Assembly (NCBI GenBank): GCA_003255025.1
Contig: QANY01009049.1
Span: 186,001 to 250,000, forward strand
Length of the DNA stretch: 64,000 bases
Origin: Datisca glomerata
Taxonomy: Eukaryota; Streptophyta; Magnoliopsida; Cucurbitales; Datiscaceae
Direction: 5' to 3'
The translations under genes were made by a program, and so were the position numbers. Each line of letters begins with the position of its first letter. Positions within the stretch are counted from its first letter, which is position 1. Below, one piece after another: positions 11,940 through 25,200 of the stretch. The notes under the pieces were generated by a model. That model was not told where the DNA came from. It was given only the letters and a program-made list of their open reading frames with translations, and made no database searches.

Positions 11940-13066
11940 TCTTAATATCAACTTATCCTCTAAATTATTTTCCCTTCATAATTGATCTTTCAACGTTTTC
12001 TATCTATCAATTTATCTATATAATCATCAAATGACTGTTAAATGATCACATGCACATGCAGAGCATGTTTATTTATTTTCCAATATTACCAATTTCTTCA
12101 AACTTATTCTTTACCAACCATTTTCATCTTTCTTCACCTGTTAGTGTAGCAGGATGAAGATCAAAATTAACCCACACAACAAAAACCAGAAATTAACCAG
12201 AACGCTCATAAGACTCATGCAATTTAACTACCTGATAAACTACATTACGCCAAACTTCACAATTATAGATCCCAGGTGCTTAAAAATACAAAGCAGAAAC
12301 ATAATCGATGGAAACTAAAAAGGAAAAATGGGTATCTAAGACACTGATCGCTTACCGACGGGAATAAAAGGGTTTCACACGGGAACAAAATGGAGTGGAC
12401 AGAAACCCACAAAGTATCAAGTGGGGTTTTCGAATTCAGTCTCATTTCCTTACAACTTCACCTTCCAAGATTTCTTCATCTCCTGGTTAGTTGATTGGCG
12501 GTAGTAATTACATTCAATATATGCCTCTGCTCAGATTGCAATTCTTAAATTGCTTTCAGCTTTGATTGCAGCATTTGTCAATTTCAAATTGATGAAATTT
12601 GTACATTATCTTTGCTGTTTAAACTTCCATAGTGCTTTTTGAGAGAAACCCACAAAGTAATTGAACCTGTTTCTTGTAAAGTACTACTTTACACATAAAG
12701 AACATCAAATAGTACTTTAGTTCATTTTCTCCTAATTTGCAGGCAGGAAGGATTGGTGTTCTGCAAGGTGCCGAAAGATTTGATCATACAAGGGGTTACG
12801 AATTCTCAGCCTTTGAAGGCTGAGCGAGCGAAATAAGGCTGAACGGGAGCGACGAGATCAAAATTGCGGACCTTCTCCTGTTGGAACGACGCCTTGTTTA
12901 GCATTCTGCTTTGGGTTTGCGATATGTTTTCAGCAGATATTAGGAGGATTACGATCAACCTATCAATAGTCCAAGCTCTTCACTAATGCCATGGCTGGCC
13001 GTTAGACTGTTTTGAGCAGATATTAGGAAGATCTAGGGTTTTCATAGGAAGGAAGAAAATGAAGAA

Positions 13067-13113
<47 letters not shown>

Positions 13114-13320
13114 TTTCTTCGCTAGGAGGGGATGTAGAGGTGTTTTTTTAGAGGGGTAAATTTGATATTTCGCTGATCACGTGCAAGGCACATGATCGTT
13201 TAAACGAGGTTTCGGTCAAAATTTCAGGTAGGAGTTAAATTGATGAATGGAAAAGTTGAATGGTCAATTATGAAGGGAAAATAATTTATGGGGTAAGTTA
13301 ATATTGAGGTAAAGTGCAGA
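11940..13320. mobile_element. Second long-inverted-repeat (MULE-like) element
   Basis: Left arm about 11940-12160 and right arm about 13140-13320 are imperfect reverse complements. For example, AAATTATTTTCCCTTCATAA at about 11964 matches TTATGAAGGGAAAATAATTT at about 13271, and both arms hold a GATCAC...CACATG-like block. The core (12160-13140) has no transposase and no convincing exon. Ends and target duplication were not resolved, so the class is inferred from arm structure only. Confidence 0.6.
13069..13108. repeat. (GA)n microsatellite
   Basis: About 19 uninterrupted GA units just inside the right arm of the inverted-repeat element. Confidence 0.95.
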
Positions 13321-14019
13321 AATTTCCTATAATAATTACTGAATTATAAATAGTTGACATATCATTTGATCAATTAAAATTAATTTTTAACTACTCGGTC
13401 TAAGATTGCTCTTTGTCGATGAGTAATTTTACAATGATCGAGTTGTAGACTAAATTTTTAAATTGTTCAAATTATATATCAATCATTCTCATGTTTATTT
13501 AAAAAATTATTTTAATGAATATTCAAATAAAATTATTTTAATAAATATTGAAAATGAAATTATCAAGTAATTAATTAAGATTTAATACATAGTTTAATCC
13601 ATCTAAAATTAGTCTTTACCAATCAGAATGCCCCTTGCTGTTTTCTATCATCGTCTAATTTACTCACTCCATCTTTGTTGCTTCATTTCCATAACTGTCA
13701 ATTATATTATCACCAATTGTCTTCATTATTTAATGTAGTGAACTTCACTTCTGAAACTAAAAATTGCGTTAAAGACATTGAAATTGTTTAATACTTTATG
13801 ATATTAAAAATTTCCAAAATTACTTCAAGAATCTCACAATTAATTGAGTAAATCCTACAATTTGAGTAACATGTTTGAATTTACCAAATTTCATGAGGGT
13901 TTTTTCTCCTATCAACATACTCTAATTTTGGAAAAAAGGGAAAATAGTAGGGAAAAAAAAGGAAAAAGTAAAAGAGTACACTTACCAAATTACATGCTGT
14001 AATTCTGACTGTATTTTCT
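13321..14019. other. Upstream region of the proline dehydrogenase gene
   Basis: AT-rich DNA with no gene. It should contain distal promoter elements of the downstream gene. I looked for the proline/hypo-osmolarity element ACTCAT known from Arabidopsis ProDH promoters and saw none; the nearest is ACTCAA at about 14038. Confidence 0.5.
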
Positions 14020-14143
14020 ATTTAACACCCAAACCTCACTCAACGAAGTTATAAAGAAGACACATCGGTATATAGAGAGAAAGAGGAGAGATACAGAGAA
14101 ACAGAAAAAAAAACAGAGAGAAACAGAAGAAGTTCCACCATTG
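14020..14143 (+). promoter_or_regulatory. Core promoter and leader of ProDH
   Basis: A TATA-like TATTTAA at 14020-14026 lies about 120 bp before the start codon. The leader between is strongly AG-rich (repeated GAGAGA and ACAGAGAAACAG). The ATG at 14144 is the first in the proper frame and is followed by a good mitochondrial presequence. Confidence 0.5.
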
Positions 14144-16915
14144 ATGGCAAGCAAAATAGTGGTAGCCCAACCATATCTCAAGAAATTCCTCCTCCGTTGC
14201 TTATACACCAGACAACTCAACTCCGCCTCCACCTCCACCATCGCCGCCGTTGACCCACCTCTTCATTTTTCTGAAAAATCCAATCCCACCTCCAGCACCA
14301 TCCCCACCCCCACCTCACCAATCGTCAATTTCACTGACACCCAGGCTCTATTCGGTTCCTTACCGACCGCAAAGCTCATCCGTGCCTCTGCCAACCTCCA
14401 TGCCACGGCCGTAGAGCCGATCGTCGACATGGGTATGTGGGTCATGAGGTCTAAGCTTATGGAGATGAACATGATCAAAGATGTGATCTTGGGCACCGTA
14501 AAACACACTTTTTACGAGCATTTCTGCGCCGGAGAGGACGCCGTGGCGGCCGGAGAGACGATCAGGAGATTAAACGACGTCGGATTGAGAGGCATGCTTG
14601 TTTATGCCGTTGAATATGCTTCTGATAATAAAGCCTGTGATCGAAACCTTGAAGGATTTCTTCAAATAGTCGATTCTGCAAAATCTCTTCCACCTGCTTC
14701 TGTAAGTCTCTTCATCATCTAAAAAAATCATTAATCATTACTAATTATTGTTAGTTTATTTTGATTTTTCATGATTTTCACGTCTCGATTTTCCCTTATA
14801 ACTTGATTTCGTGTTTTTTTTCGAGCTTGTTATGCTCTGTTTGGAAAGTTTTCCTAGAATTAGTTTTTGCCCAACTCGTGCGAGCTTTTCTTCGTCAGAA
14901 CTGCCGTTGAAAAGTCTGTTTCCCATCCAAAAAACCATCTACTGATTTGTTAACCAAACAGATCATTAATGGAAAGATTAGAATAAAAAACAAAGAAAAA
15001 CGATAAGAACTGAACGTAATTAAGGCTTCTAAGTAAATGCCGAAGTTAGACCCAGTTTTGCCACGTGTGAGATTAGAAACCATTATTTCGTCTACGTGGC
15101 AAAACATGAATGGATTGGAACAAAAAGTGGCATGACGTGGGTCCTCTTTCATTGTTGGAACCAACTAGATGCTTGCTGTGGTACAAGGTGAAGATTTATA
15201 TTATCACACTTTGCTTTGACGGCTGTGATTATGATTCGGAATCTTTGAAAAAGTCTTAGTGGTGAATCTTATTTAGTGGGAAGAAAGAATCTCTAGAGGT
15301 GAATCTAATTTAGGAAATATTTTTGGTTAGAATATTGAGTGATTTTCAACCGCATATCTTAAAATTATATGGAGGAATTGTTAAAATTATAATATTTTAT
15401 CGAGAACCTTTTATTTCAAACTGTAAAAATGGTGGGATGATTTTTTTTATATCTATATAATTTTTGTAAATAAATTATTTATTTCCGTCATTTTCAACTT
15501 TAAAAAAAAATTCTGATCATGTTTATAATTTGAACTGAAATTTTTTTGTTTCATTTTCCATATTTTATATTTATATGGAAGAATAATAAATTTTTAATAT
15601 TGTGCAAAAAAAAATTCAATAATAAAAATTACTTTACAATATTTCTCATCATATAATTGAAATTCAGAAATTCTCGTTTTTTTTCCAACAGGTAAGCTTT
15701 ATCATAGTGAAAATCTCAGCAATTTGTCCATTGAGACTACTTAAGAGGGTAAGTGATTTACTCAGATGGCAACAAAAAGACCCTTCATTGAACCTTCCAT
15801 GGAAGCTCAAAACCTTTCCAATTTTCTCAGACTCAACCCCTTTATACCACACTTTACAAAAACCAGACCCATTGTCACCTCAAGAAGAACATGACCTCCA
15901 ATTAGGCCACCAAAGGCTTCTCACCCTCTGCCAAAAATGCTCCGAAGCCAACCTTCCTTTATCCGTCGATGCAGAGCCTACTTCCGTTCAGCCTGCGATC
16001 GACTACTTCACATACTCGTCTGCCATTCTTCACAATAAAGACGACAACCCAATCGTGTATGGAACGATTCAGGCTTACCTAAAGGACGCGAAAGAGCGGT
16101 TGTTGCTTGCTGTGGAAGCGGCCGAGAAAATGAACGTTCCGATGGGATTCAAGTTGGTGAGAGGTGCTTACATGTCTAGCGAAAGAAACTTAGCTTCTTC
16201 GTTAGGGTTTGAATCTCCGATTCACGATGGTATTCAGAACACGCACGATTGCTACAACGACTGCGCGTCTTTCATGCTCGAGAAGATCGCTAATGGCTCG
16301 GGCGCAGTCGTTCTTGCAACCCACAATATCGAATCAGGTAAAGAATATTTATACATACTTACGTGTATATTTATACGTACATATATATGTGTTAAAGAAT
16401 TTGATGAGGACAAAATGTGTGATTTCGTTTTGTGTGATAATGAATAGGGAAAATGGCGGCAGCAAAAGCAACAGAATTAGGGATAGGGAAAGTAAACAAT
16501 AAGATGGAATTTGCACAGTTATATGGAATGGCAGAAGCACTTTCATTTGGGTTAAGAAGTGCAGGGTTTAAAGTAAGCAAATACATGCCTTTTGGACCTG
16601 TGGAAATGGTAATGCCTTACCTTTTGAGAAGAGCTGAAGAGAATAGAGGGCTTTTATCTACTTCAACGCTTGACAGACAACTCATGAGGTCAGTCTCGTT
16701 TTCTAAAATAAATTCTTGAATTTGCACGATGTTGTATTTACGTGTGCGACAGTCCAGATCAAACCAAACACACCTTTTGCTAGTTTGAAAATCGATTGTA
16801 CATGTAAAAGTGGTAACCTATACGTTAATCTAATGTGATGTTTTGCTATCATGGATGCAGGAAGGAGTTGAAGAGGAGGCTAAAAGCTTGCTTGAGTGTA
16901 GAGGCAGGGTGCTAA
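14144..16915 (+). CDS. ProDH: Proline dehydrogenase, mitochondrial (four exons, 499 aa)
   Basis: Oxidises L-proline to pyrroline-5-carboxylate with FAD, passing electrons to the respiratory chain; it starts proline breakdown in mitochondria. Exons: 14144-14701, 15692-16337, 16448-16688 and 16861-16915, joined by GT..AG introns in consistent phase. They sum to 1500 nt, or 499 residues plus stop, the length I recall for Arabidopsis ERD5/ProDH1. The N-terminus (MASKIVVAQPYLKKFLLR) is basic and Ser-rich, as in a mitochondrial presequence. Family signatures are LLKRVSDLLRW after the first splice, MGFKLVRGAYMSSE (about residues 337-350), FAQLYGMAEALSFGL, and KYMPFGPVEMVMPYLLRRAEENRG in two halves around 445-468, the substrate/FAD pocket. 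The tail ends KACLSVEAGC. All expected parts are present and I see no defect. In the family, expression is induced by proline and repressed by water stress. Confidence 0.95.
14702..15691 (+). other. Long first intron of ProDH
   Basis: 990 bp, GT at 14702 and AG at 15690-15691. The next exon itself starts GTAAGC, so reading straight through the donor-like GTAAGC at the acceptor is wrong; the protein VSFIIVKI across the junction confirms the chosen site. The left part is mildly coding-like by composition, but no conserved frame is seen. Confidence 0.85.
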
Positions 16916-19900
16916 AGCACTAACAAGCTCACCAATATTTGCCAAGTTATAGAAATATATATAATTAAATTGTAAATCTTGGCCAATCAATTGCTCTTAA
17001 GCTCAATGTATTGTGAATTATTTGCTAGTTATTAATGGTAATCGTGTATTGTTAATTTCTATCGTTTCTTTTTATCATCAATATCTAATTTTACACGACA
17101 AATGTATTCTTATAGCAAACCAGTCAAGCATCACTTGCGATGCACATGTCTAGACTCATGATATTTTTTAATTCATTTATAAATTCTTTTCACGTGGATG
17201 CATAAAACAATATATACGACCATGAAAAAAAATCAAGTCAAATGTAGTAAAGCGACTTACTTTTAAAAAAGAGATTTGCTTAATGTGCATCATACTAATT
17301 AATTTTTTCATTAAATTTTAAGATAGCGTGAAGATAGTCTAGTAGTGCAAACTGTCTAAAATAATTGGCTAAAAAAATATTGAGTTGATTTAATACTTAT
17401 GATATGCTTATAATTTATACTTAGATATTTTACGTAGTAAATAAATTATGAGAAAATCTTTTTAAGATGATAATTTAAACAACGTGGTTGAAAAACTCTT
17501 CATATGAATTTATGTGTTTAATTTTTAGTCTAAGAATAATGTAAGAAATTTCAAATATCTTTGAGGGTAATATTGTCCAAAAATTTTCTTTAAATTCTAT
17601 ACTTTTATAGATAATAGATAGTATAAATAGCCAACAAACAAAATTAAGTTTTTTTTTGGGTTAAAGAAACAAAATTAATATTATAGGGCTTGAATTTGTT
17701 TAAAGTACTTGTAAACACAAACTCTATAATGAATGTAGCTGGATTGAAGGGGATAACAACAACTGATGTAAGAATGAAGTGGAAGGAATACTCATATTTG
17801 TATTAGTTTAAGGCTTTTTAAGGCCGAAAGGATAAAAATAGATGGACGATGATGATGTGAATGGAATATCCATCCCTAGCTTTTCTCCTTAAGCAATAAG
17901 ATAGCCAAGTTGACCATATCTGATATACTTAATATTTTGGATACGGATCTTTTACTGTTTTATATGGATTGTATATGTTAAAAATGAATTGTCTAAATAA
18001 GATCTCACTAAAAGATAAAATGACAAAACAATGTATCATACTTGGTACTTATTCTACACGTTTGTGTCCAGGTGACTTGGGTCGTTGAGCTTAACGACGC
18101 ATATCTCTCTAACTCTACTTCTTATTGGAAATTCCCAACAGAAAATGATTTCTATCCTAATATTTTAGTATACTTATTTGATATTTACCCATTTTCTACT
18201 CTAAATAAAGAGCACATAAAAAATGAAAAAAATTGGTTTTTATCGTTTCCTAATAATTTTTTGTAGTTGCAAAAAACAATTTTTTTTATTTATTAAAATA
18301 CAAAAAAAATATTGAGATCCATATTATGCATAATATAATAGCAACGTGAAATCAATATATTTTGATTCCATCCTAGATAATATAAATTTATAATCTTCCT
18401 TGGTATTGACAGAAAGGAAATAATCTTTACACAATTCCATATATTATTCATTTTTAATAATAAACAATTAATCTCCCTTCCATATAATATTGAATCCATG
18501 ACTATTCTATTCCAATACATAAATGCAAAAGATAATGGTTTTTTTAAACCAGTACAAAAGGCAATTTTGACACGCTTAATATTTAAGATCTCGTTTGGTG
18601 GTTAGTATTTGAGAATATTAGAAGATTGATTAATATTATTTTAATATTGTCTCGTGTTTAATTTGACAGTCTATCTATATTATCTAATACAGACAGACTA
18701 AATAGTACTTCTCACTGTAACTAATATAGTCTTGATCACATAGGACTAAGAGTGAAAAAAAATTCTCACTCCGTTTCTCCACTTTTGATAGGTTCTTTTT
18801 CACATATTTATTTAATAATCACATTTTATATAATAATTAAATGTATCTATCAATATTGTAGAATATATTGTTTACTTGATAATATGAAATATCTTTTTTG
18901 ATCGAAAATATAAAATAACATGTAACTTTAAGAATAAATGATGAAACAGTTTAATAATTCAGTACTATTATGTACCAAACAATGTACAAGTAGTATAATT
19001 TTTTAATTGATACAGTACTAAACATTGAACTGAATTATTTAATCTAATATAATATAGTATAATCCAATTCGTTAGATTTTCTACAATACTATCTAATATT
19101 ATCTTAAGTGTAAACGATGCGTAAAGAGTCAAATTAAAACTAAGTTTTACACTATATTAAATTTGTCTTCTTTCCTAAAAGACAATTCAACCACCTTCTT
19201 CTTGCCGTCTACTACTCCAAATCAACCTCTGCTAAATTCCATCTTGGACAAGGACAAGACAAACCCACATGACCTATCAACAATATTTGGATGAGCTCTT
19301 TCTTACTAATTTAAGAGGAGTTCTTCTTATCAGGTGAGGACAAACTTCTCTACACTGTTAACATGAACCAATTAGTTATGATCATATATTATAATTAATT
19401 TAGTTTACAATTAAGTTTAAAAACAATGTCCATTAATGATATTAAATATTATTATTCTTTAAAAGATGTGTAAAACTTTCGTACATGATCAGGTCTGATG
19501 GGTTCATATTTGCAGTCAAGAAGAATTCCTTCTCACCTGATCAAGAGACAAATATTGTTCTCTAACCTATATAGATCAATATATTCTACCGTCATAGTTT
19601 ACGAACCATGAAAAAATGGATCACTGCATCAATTTAATAGCTGAAATGGTAGTACTATTTATTAAATGTCTTAGTATAAATTTTCTTCCTTACTATTTTC
19701 CAAAAATATCCAAGAGATCAGAAAATGCTTTAGTTGAACAGAAAGTGGTGCACGAGACGCAAATGGAAAGAAAAAGAAAGAGAACAGAGTGAATTTGACT
19801 CAATGGTGAGGGGTTTTCATTACAAAACCAATATCCAAATCATGACGAGATCTATAGGAAGTGTTAATGGAAGATACATGAGAGCGTTGGGACCAATGTG

Positions 19901-21443
19901 GTGTTGGGACCAATGTGATAATACGTGAGATCTTGGGTTTAAAACTCATCACTAGCATCATATCTTCAAGGTCATTGGAGGTTTATCCGACCGTTAATTT
20001 CAGGGTCCGTGAGAACGTTTGAGGTCTTGCGTATTAGTCGGGGTTTCCCACACTATCAAAAAACAAAAAAATGAGAGCATTAAACCCGTTTGTGGATGAA
20101 GAAAACGGGGGAATCAAGTGGTGATGTCAAAATCATACCAAATAGACTCCCAATCAGCCGAGAAACTATAGGATTTTAGTGATGGAAGTGATGATGGCTG
20201 AAAAAGAACAGCACTCTCATGAAGATAGAGACTGCCAAAAGTAGTAGATTCCAATACTGTGCTGTCTACCTTCCAAAATAACAACTTGGTAAAGTGAAAA
20301 ATGCCAAAAGAAGGAAGAAGCTAACAGAAATAAAGACGCTGAAAGCGAACTTGCTTGATCTTTCCACTGTAAGTATGTGGTTCCTATCAATGGATTCCGG
20401 TACCCAATATACAAATGATTCTAACAAGGCTGAAAATGGAGGAGGTCTGAATGGTAAATTACAGACAATTATTCATCTGAAAATACTTAATAAGGAGTTG
20501 ACGCCATGGCAGCATCATCTATGGTGGCAGCAGAGCAAAGAGCATGATGATGGGTGCTCTCATCAGTGCTAGCAAATTCCATGGAACACCAAGATGACCG
20601 CTGATAACCAATTTAAGTAACAAAATACAACTCATTAGTAATAAGGTCATGCTTGCTTATGCAGGTTGAAGCGGCTAGACAAGCATTTCAATGGAAGTTT
20701 TCCGTTTAGTGGTAAAGGGAGAATTTGATAGAACTATTGCGGAAAGATAAGAGGAATATATGTACCTTTTAGGGGCAAATGTTTCAGATAAGTATATCAG
20801 AAAAATACCGAGGACAACGGATAGATTTGCTGAAGACAGAGAAGCGACTGTCTCTGGAAGGCAAATGGAGAAAATAAAATATCAGGGGATACAGATAAGT
20901 TCCACTACCGGATAATTTGATTACATATTCGCACAATAGCACCATTGGGAGCAACAAAAAATTCAAAAAACTAATATGCCCAATTCATGAAGATACAAGG
21001 AGACAATTTTGGTAATAGCTACCCGCTCGAAGAACATTTGAACCACTCTTCACACTCAAGACTGTTGAAAGAATGAAGTTTATTGTGAGGAGAATTGCTA
21101 ACAGTCTGAGGGTTCTACTTATTGCCTGAAAACTATGCTTCTTTCCTCCATTAATTATGATTTACTAGTATTCACCAGTAGGATATGAGGAGATAGAAGA
21201 GCCCAGTATCTTGCTGAGGATTAAAATATGCCTGCCTAGGCCATAGTTGAAACCTATCATTTTCCTAGTCCTTATATTCATGTTCTCAGAAACCCATTTT
21301 TAGTTGTTAGTACTCAGGTCCGACACACATCGATGAATGCAAAACATCAATATGTCTGTATTAAGAAATCAATATAGCTTGGAAAATCAGAAATAAGAAA
21401 ATCTCAATAGGTATCATTTATACGTAAAGGGTATACATACTAA
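16916..21443. other. Intergenic region between ProDH and FTSHI3
   Basis: 4.5 kb of mostly AT-rich DNA between the 3' ends of two convergent genes. No conserved protein was recognised. 18590-19110 starts CTCGTTTGGTGG, reminiscent of the ends of small hAT-type MITEs, but no matching end was found. 19960-20050 (a TTATCCGACCGTTAATTTC stretch) looks like a dispersed repeat. The open frame at 20294-20572 has no recognisable domain and is not called. Confidence 0.5.
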
Positions 21444-24400
21444 TCAGCTTAAAGTTTGATAGCCTAAAGGCCCTTGGGATTCATCTGGCTTCGTGTCATT
21501 CCTTCCCATCAGAGATGGCATCCATGGGAATAATCTACTAAGCTCCTTGCTTATCGTATTCGACCTGAACTGCTTATTATTGATCCCAAACTTTGATCTT
21601 TCAATTGCTTCCATTATATCTTCCCTCATTACTGTTTCACCACCTGCAAAATTCCCCAAAACAAACACACATCCTTAATATAATACTCAGTCAATTACAA
21701 AATAACACTAAACAACTAGTTTACTGCAATCTACCTCTACGAGCAGCAAGTAATGCAGCCTCATTTACGATGTTTGCAAGATCGGCACCCACAAATCCAG
21801 GCGTGAGAGAGGCAACTAAATTGCAGATTAGAATGGGGTTTTCCTCTAATGGAACTCCTCTTAAATGCACAGCCAATATTTTTCTCCTCCCTTCTTCATC
21901 TGGCTCTCCTACGATTACTTTCCTTGAAAATCGACCAGGCCTACACAGGGCTGGATCCAATGCTTCTGGCCTATTAGTTGCTGCAATCACAATCACTTTC
22001 ATATCTGACTCGAATCCATCCATCTCTGTCAGCAACTACAAGAGAACAAGGTATCGCTGATAAGAACACTTTAAAACTAAAATGATGATTGTAAGCGCCA
22101 TATATGATCTCAGTTTTTGAACCTTCAATAGAAAGCATTCAAAGCAGAGAATCAGGGTTTATTCAGAAGAATGGCATTGAAATATGAAGGGTACAATTAA
22201 AAATGTGATCGACTACGAGGAGTTGATATGTTTCTCCCCATCAAAGAAGAATTAACATTCTTGTTAATCTCCTTATAAAAGCAAAAGATACAATCAATTA
22301 GAAGAGAAGATACCTGATTCAATGTTTGATCTCGTTCGTCATTGAAACTTCTACCACGTTTCCCTCCAACTGCATCCAGTTCATCGATGAATATCATTGA
22401 TGGTGCACATTTCCTTGCCTCATTGAAAAGGTCTCTAATGCGTGCTGCGCCTCTTCCAACGAATAATTCCACAAATTCACTGGCGGAAACACTAAAAAAT
22501 GGCACTCCTGCTTCTCCAGCTATAGCACGAGCAAGAAGAGTTTTCCCTGTTCCAGGAGGACCCACCAGCAGTACGCCTCTAGGTAGCTTTGCTCCGAGTT
22601 TTTTATAATTAATAGCTCCTTGGAGGCATGATACTATCTAAATAAGGATGTTTGTAATAAAGAAAAAAAAATTAATGCCATTCCTCAACGGCTCAGCACA
22701 TGAATTCAGACAACTTGGTTTCAAACAATGAATATATGACAAGCAGTTATGTCCAAAAGGAGAATATATATAACTTAACTCCATAATCCATGTAGATTTA
22801 AATTAAAAGTTAATGCAACAAGAAGAAATATCTCTAGATATGCTTGCAATTAATTAGCTTTTTTGATAGAACAGCTTGAAGTAGATCTTGAGCTGTTTAT
22901 TTTCGAAATTTCGGTCCATTTTGTCATCCCAACATATTTCTAATTAATTTCCAAGTGGTTGTAATTTAGATAGTCTACAAGAAATTCATGGTTCCATTTG
23001 GGTAATACTCAATGATTGTCATCATCTCAAACCAACCTATACTCACACCATATAACTGCCTCTGGAATGTACCAATATCGCTGGTAGCTCGAACAGAATT
23101 GCCTGATTTGAGGTAGCTAAATCAGCCAATGGATTAAATATTTACGGCTTAGAGAGTTCGGTTTGAATTATTTTTAGGTAGAAATTAGAAGAAAGGCGAT
23201 ATTTGATTGGATATTTAGGGAGAATGAGGAATGTAAGTTGAATCCAAGTCAGCAAAGATACTGATTATATATCCTGTAGCAATCATTAATATTGACAGAA
23301 TATTAACGGAGCTGGACAAAACAATGAACAAAGCACGATTTTACAAGTTTAGCCGTCATAATATTGTTCATATATAAAATGTAATGACCATTCAGAACTA
23401 CATGTAAGATTTCATATACCAGAAGTGAACTTCCGAAACAAAAAATGCTGAATACGATTAGTTATATAATTTCTTATGTTAAGTTCATTTAAAAATAGTT
23501 TTTAAATTTAGAAATTGTTAGTTTCATTACTTGATGGGTGTAAGAGTCATTTACATGGAGAGAATATACTACTCACCACTTAATTTCCAAACAAGCACCA
23601 GTCACTTGAATCTAATTATAAAAGACTAAGCTAAACGGGCTTTAGCTTAAGATTAAATCTTCAGTAAATAAGCTTTGACTTAAACCTACAACCTCTAATC
23701 TTAAACTGAGCACACGTTATCTACTTGGCAGTCAACCCAACAAAATGAAATGCATAGCCAAGATATGATGAAATACAAAACCTTAAGACATTCTCTGTAA
23801 CTTTTAATATCTTACCTCCATGAGCTCCACCTTGGCATCATCGACACCTTCCACATCATCAAATCCAATCATCTGACAATTAGGTTGACGCTTTTTCGCC
23901 GGACTATTAGCTGCAGAAATTTGACGATGGAGAAGCCACATTAAAGGCATCAAAGGAATCCAAAGCGTAATCACAGTTATTAAAGTACTCCTGACTGACA
24001 TAAAAACTGATTGAGGGGCCGAACTGTAAGTAGTTTCCTTCTCTCTCATTAAACTAAGAAGAAACTTTCCATCGTGATCTACTTTCCTAGTTGAATACTG
24101 CCACTCGGGGATAGAATCTTGACTTCTCGAAAGTTTCTTTAATAAATTTACGCTTTTTCCTCGGATGGTTATGGAGCTATCATCATTCAAAACCTTATCA
24201 GCCACATTGTCGATTGGAAGATCTACTGTTGGCAAATTGATGTTGTCTTGACTAATACTCTGAGAATTCATATTAAAATAAATACGACGAGAACCCTCTT
24301 CAAGTAAAACTTTTGCAACAATCCCATTCTGAAGGCTGAATATGAAGTCCGAATACGGAACAACTCTGGAAGGCGGCATTGCAGTTAATCTCAAGAGCAA

Positions 24401-24919
24401 ATAGCACAGTCCCAGTACAATAGAAACTGAAGTATAAATACTGATTTTTCTAATATTCTTCCGCAAGAACTCCTGAACATTGCTTAGAATCGACCTGGCA
24501 GAAACTCTTTTCAATCTTACAGTTAATAATCGCAACCGTGGGCGTAATCTTAAAGAAAATCTTCTTCTCAAAGTGCTATTTCCTCTGCTCCTCAAATGGG
24601 TCTGCTTACTTCCACTTTTTTCATTCCTTAGATGCTCAATTTTATTGTTACAAGATAACCCGAGTTGAGATTTACAATTCTTTATAAACCCCAATGAGAA
24701 AAGTTCGTTTTTTCCACTAATTATCGACCTGAGCTTGCTGTTTGAGGACATTCCATATTGAAATTTGCAATTAGCGTGAAACCCTCTAGAAGGATAAATA
24801 ATTGAGCTACAACAAAAACCCCTATACTTCCCCAGAGGCCTCCTTTCTCCCACATACACTCTCAAAGTTTCTTGATTAACCAAAAACCCATTATTGCAAA
24901 TAACAGAAAAACAAGCCAT
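21444..24919 (-). CDS. FTSHI3: FTSHI3-type inactive FtsH AAA protein, chloroplast (four exons, 642 aa)
   Basis: Exons on the minus strand: 24919-23816, 22637-22314, 22035-21735 and 21643-21444, with GT..AG introns and phases that join cleanly; 1929 nt, 642 residues. Order of parts: a long basic Ser/Arg-rich N-terminus (transit peptide), a membrane segment near residue 165 ([18 protein letters not shown]), an FtsH extracellular-like region ([14 protein letters not shown]), a second membrane segment ([18 protein letters not shown]), then the AAA domain. Walker A is GPPGTGKT, Walker [10 protein letters not shown], and the second region of homology [18 protein letters not shown] keeps its arginines. 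The protein ends about 25 residues after the AAA lid region with GPLGYQTLS. There is no HExxH zinc protease domain, as known for FTSHI3 (Arabidopsis form about 622 aa). FtsHi proteins join chloroplast envelope AAA complexes linked to protein import and development. I start at the ATG at 24919; codons upstream lack an ATG. Confidence 0.93.
22638..23815 (-). other. First intron of FTSHI3
   Basis: 1178 bp; donor GTAAGATATT after the codons for VELME, acceptor TTTAG before IVSCLQG. AT-rich with no nested gene seen. Confidence 0.85.
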
Positions 24920-25200
24920 TCTATCTTCCACAACACAAAGTGGGCCTATTTATCAACACAGTCTAAGAATACCCAGTAACCAAACATAATAGATATATAT
25001 ATAGAACCTGAATGAAGAAATAATAAACAAGGACTAAAGATTGCTGGAATTGTGATAAACCATGAAAATAAGTGAATTCTGAGGACTAAGAGTTCACCTG
25101 GTTTAAGTTGTAGAAATAGAGGTGAATGAGAGAGAATATCTCCAGCTGAGTCTGGAAGGTGAGGAAGGATACTGAAAAATGAAATGGGTTTTCAAGAAAT
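24920..25200 (-). promoter_or_regulatory. 5' leader of FTSHI3, possibly with an intron
   Basis: Upstream of the start codon the minus strand has a possible donor CAG/GTGAAC at about 25097 and a possible acceptor TTCATTCAG at about 25010, which would define a short leader intron of about 90 bp. No TATA box stands out. Transcript data would be needed to confirm. Confidence 0.35.

Noticed and set aside
14263..14508. Minus-strand frame across ProDH exon 1
   Set aside because: Shadow of the real exon; the plus strand carries the conserved protein.
18590..19115. Possible MITE beginning CTCGTTTGGTGG
   Set aside because: The opposite end (CCACCAAACGAG or similar) is not present; only AT-rich sequence follows.
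20294..20572. 92-codon frame between ProDH and FTSHI3
   Set aside because: No domain, no splice context, no similarity that I recognise; composition is like spacer.
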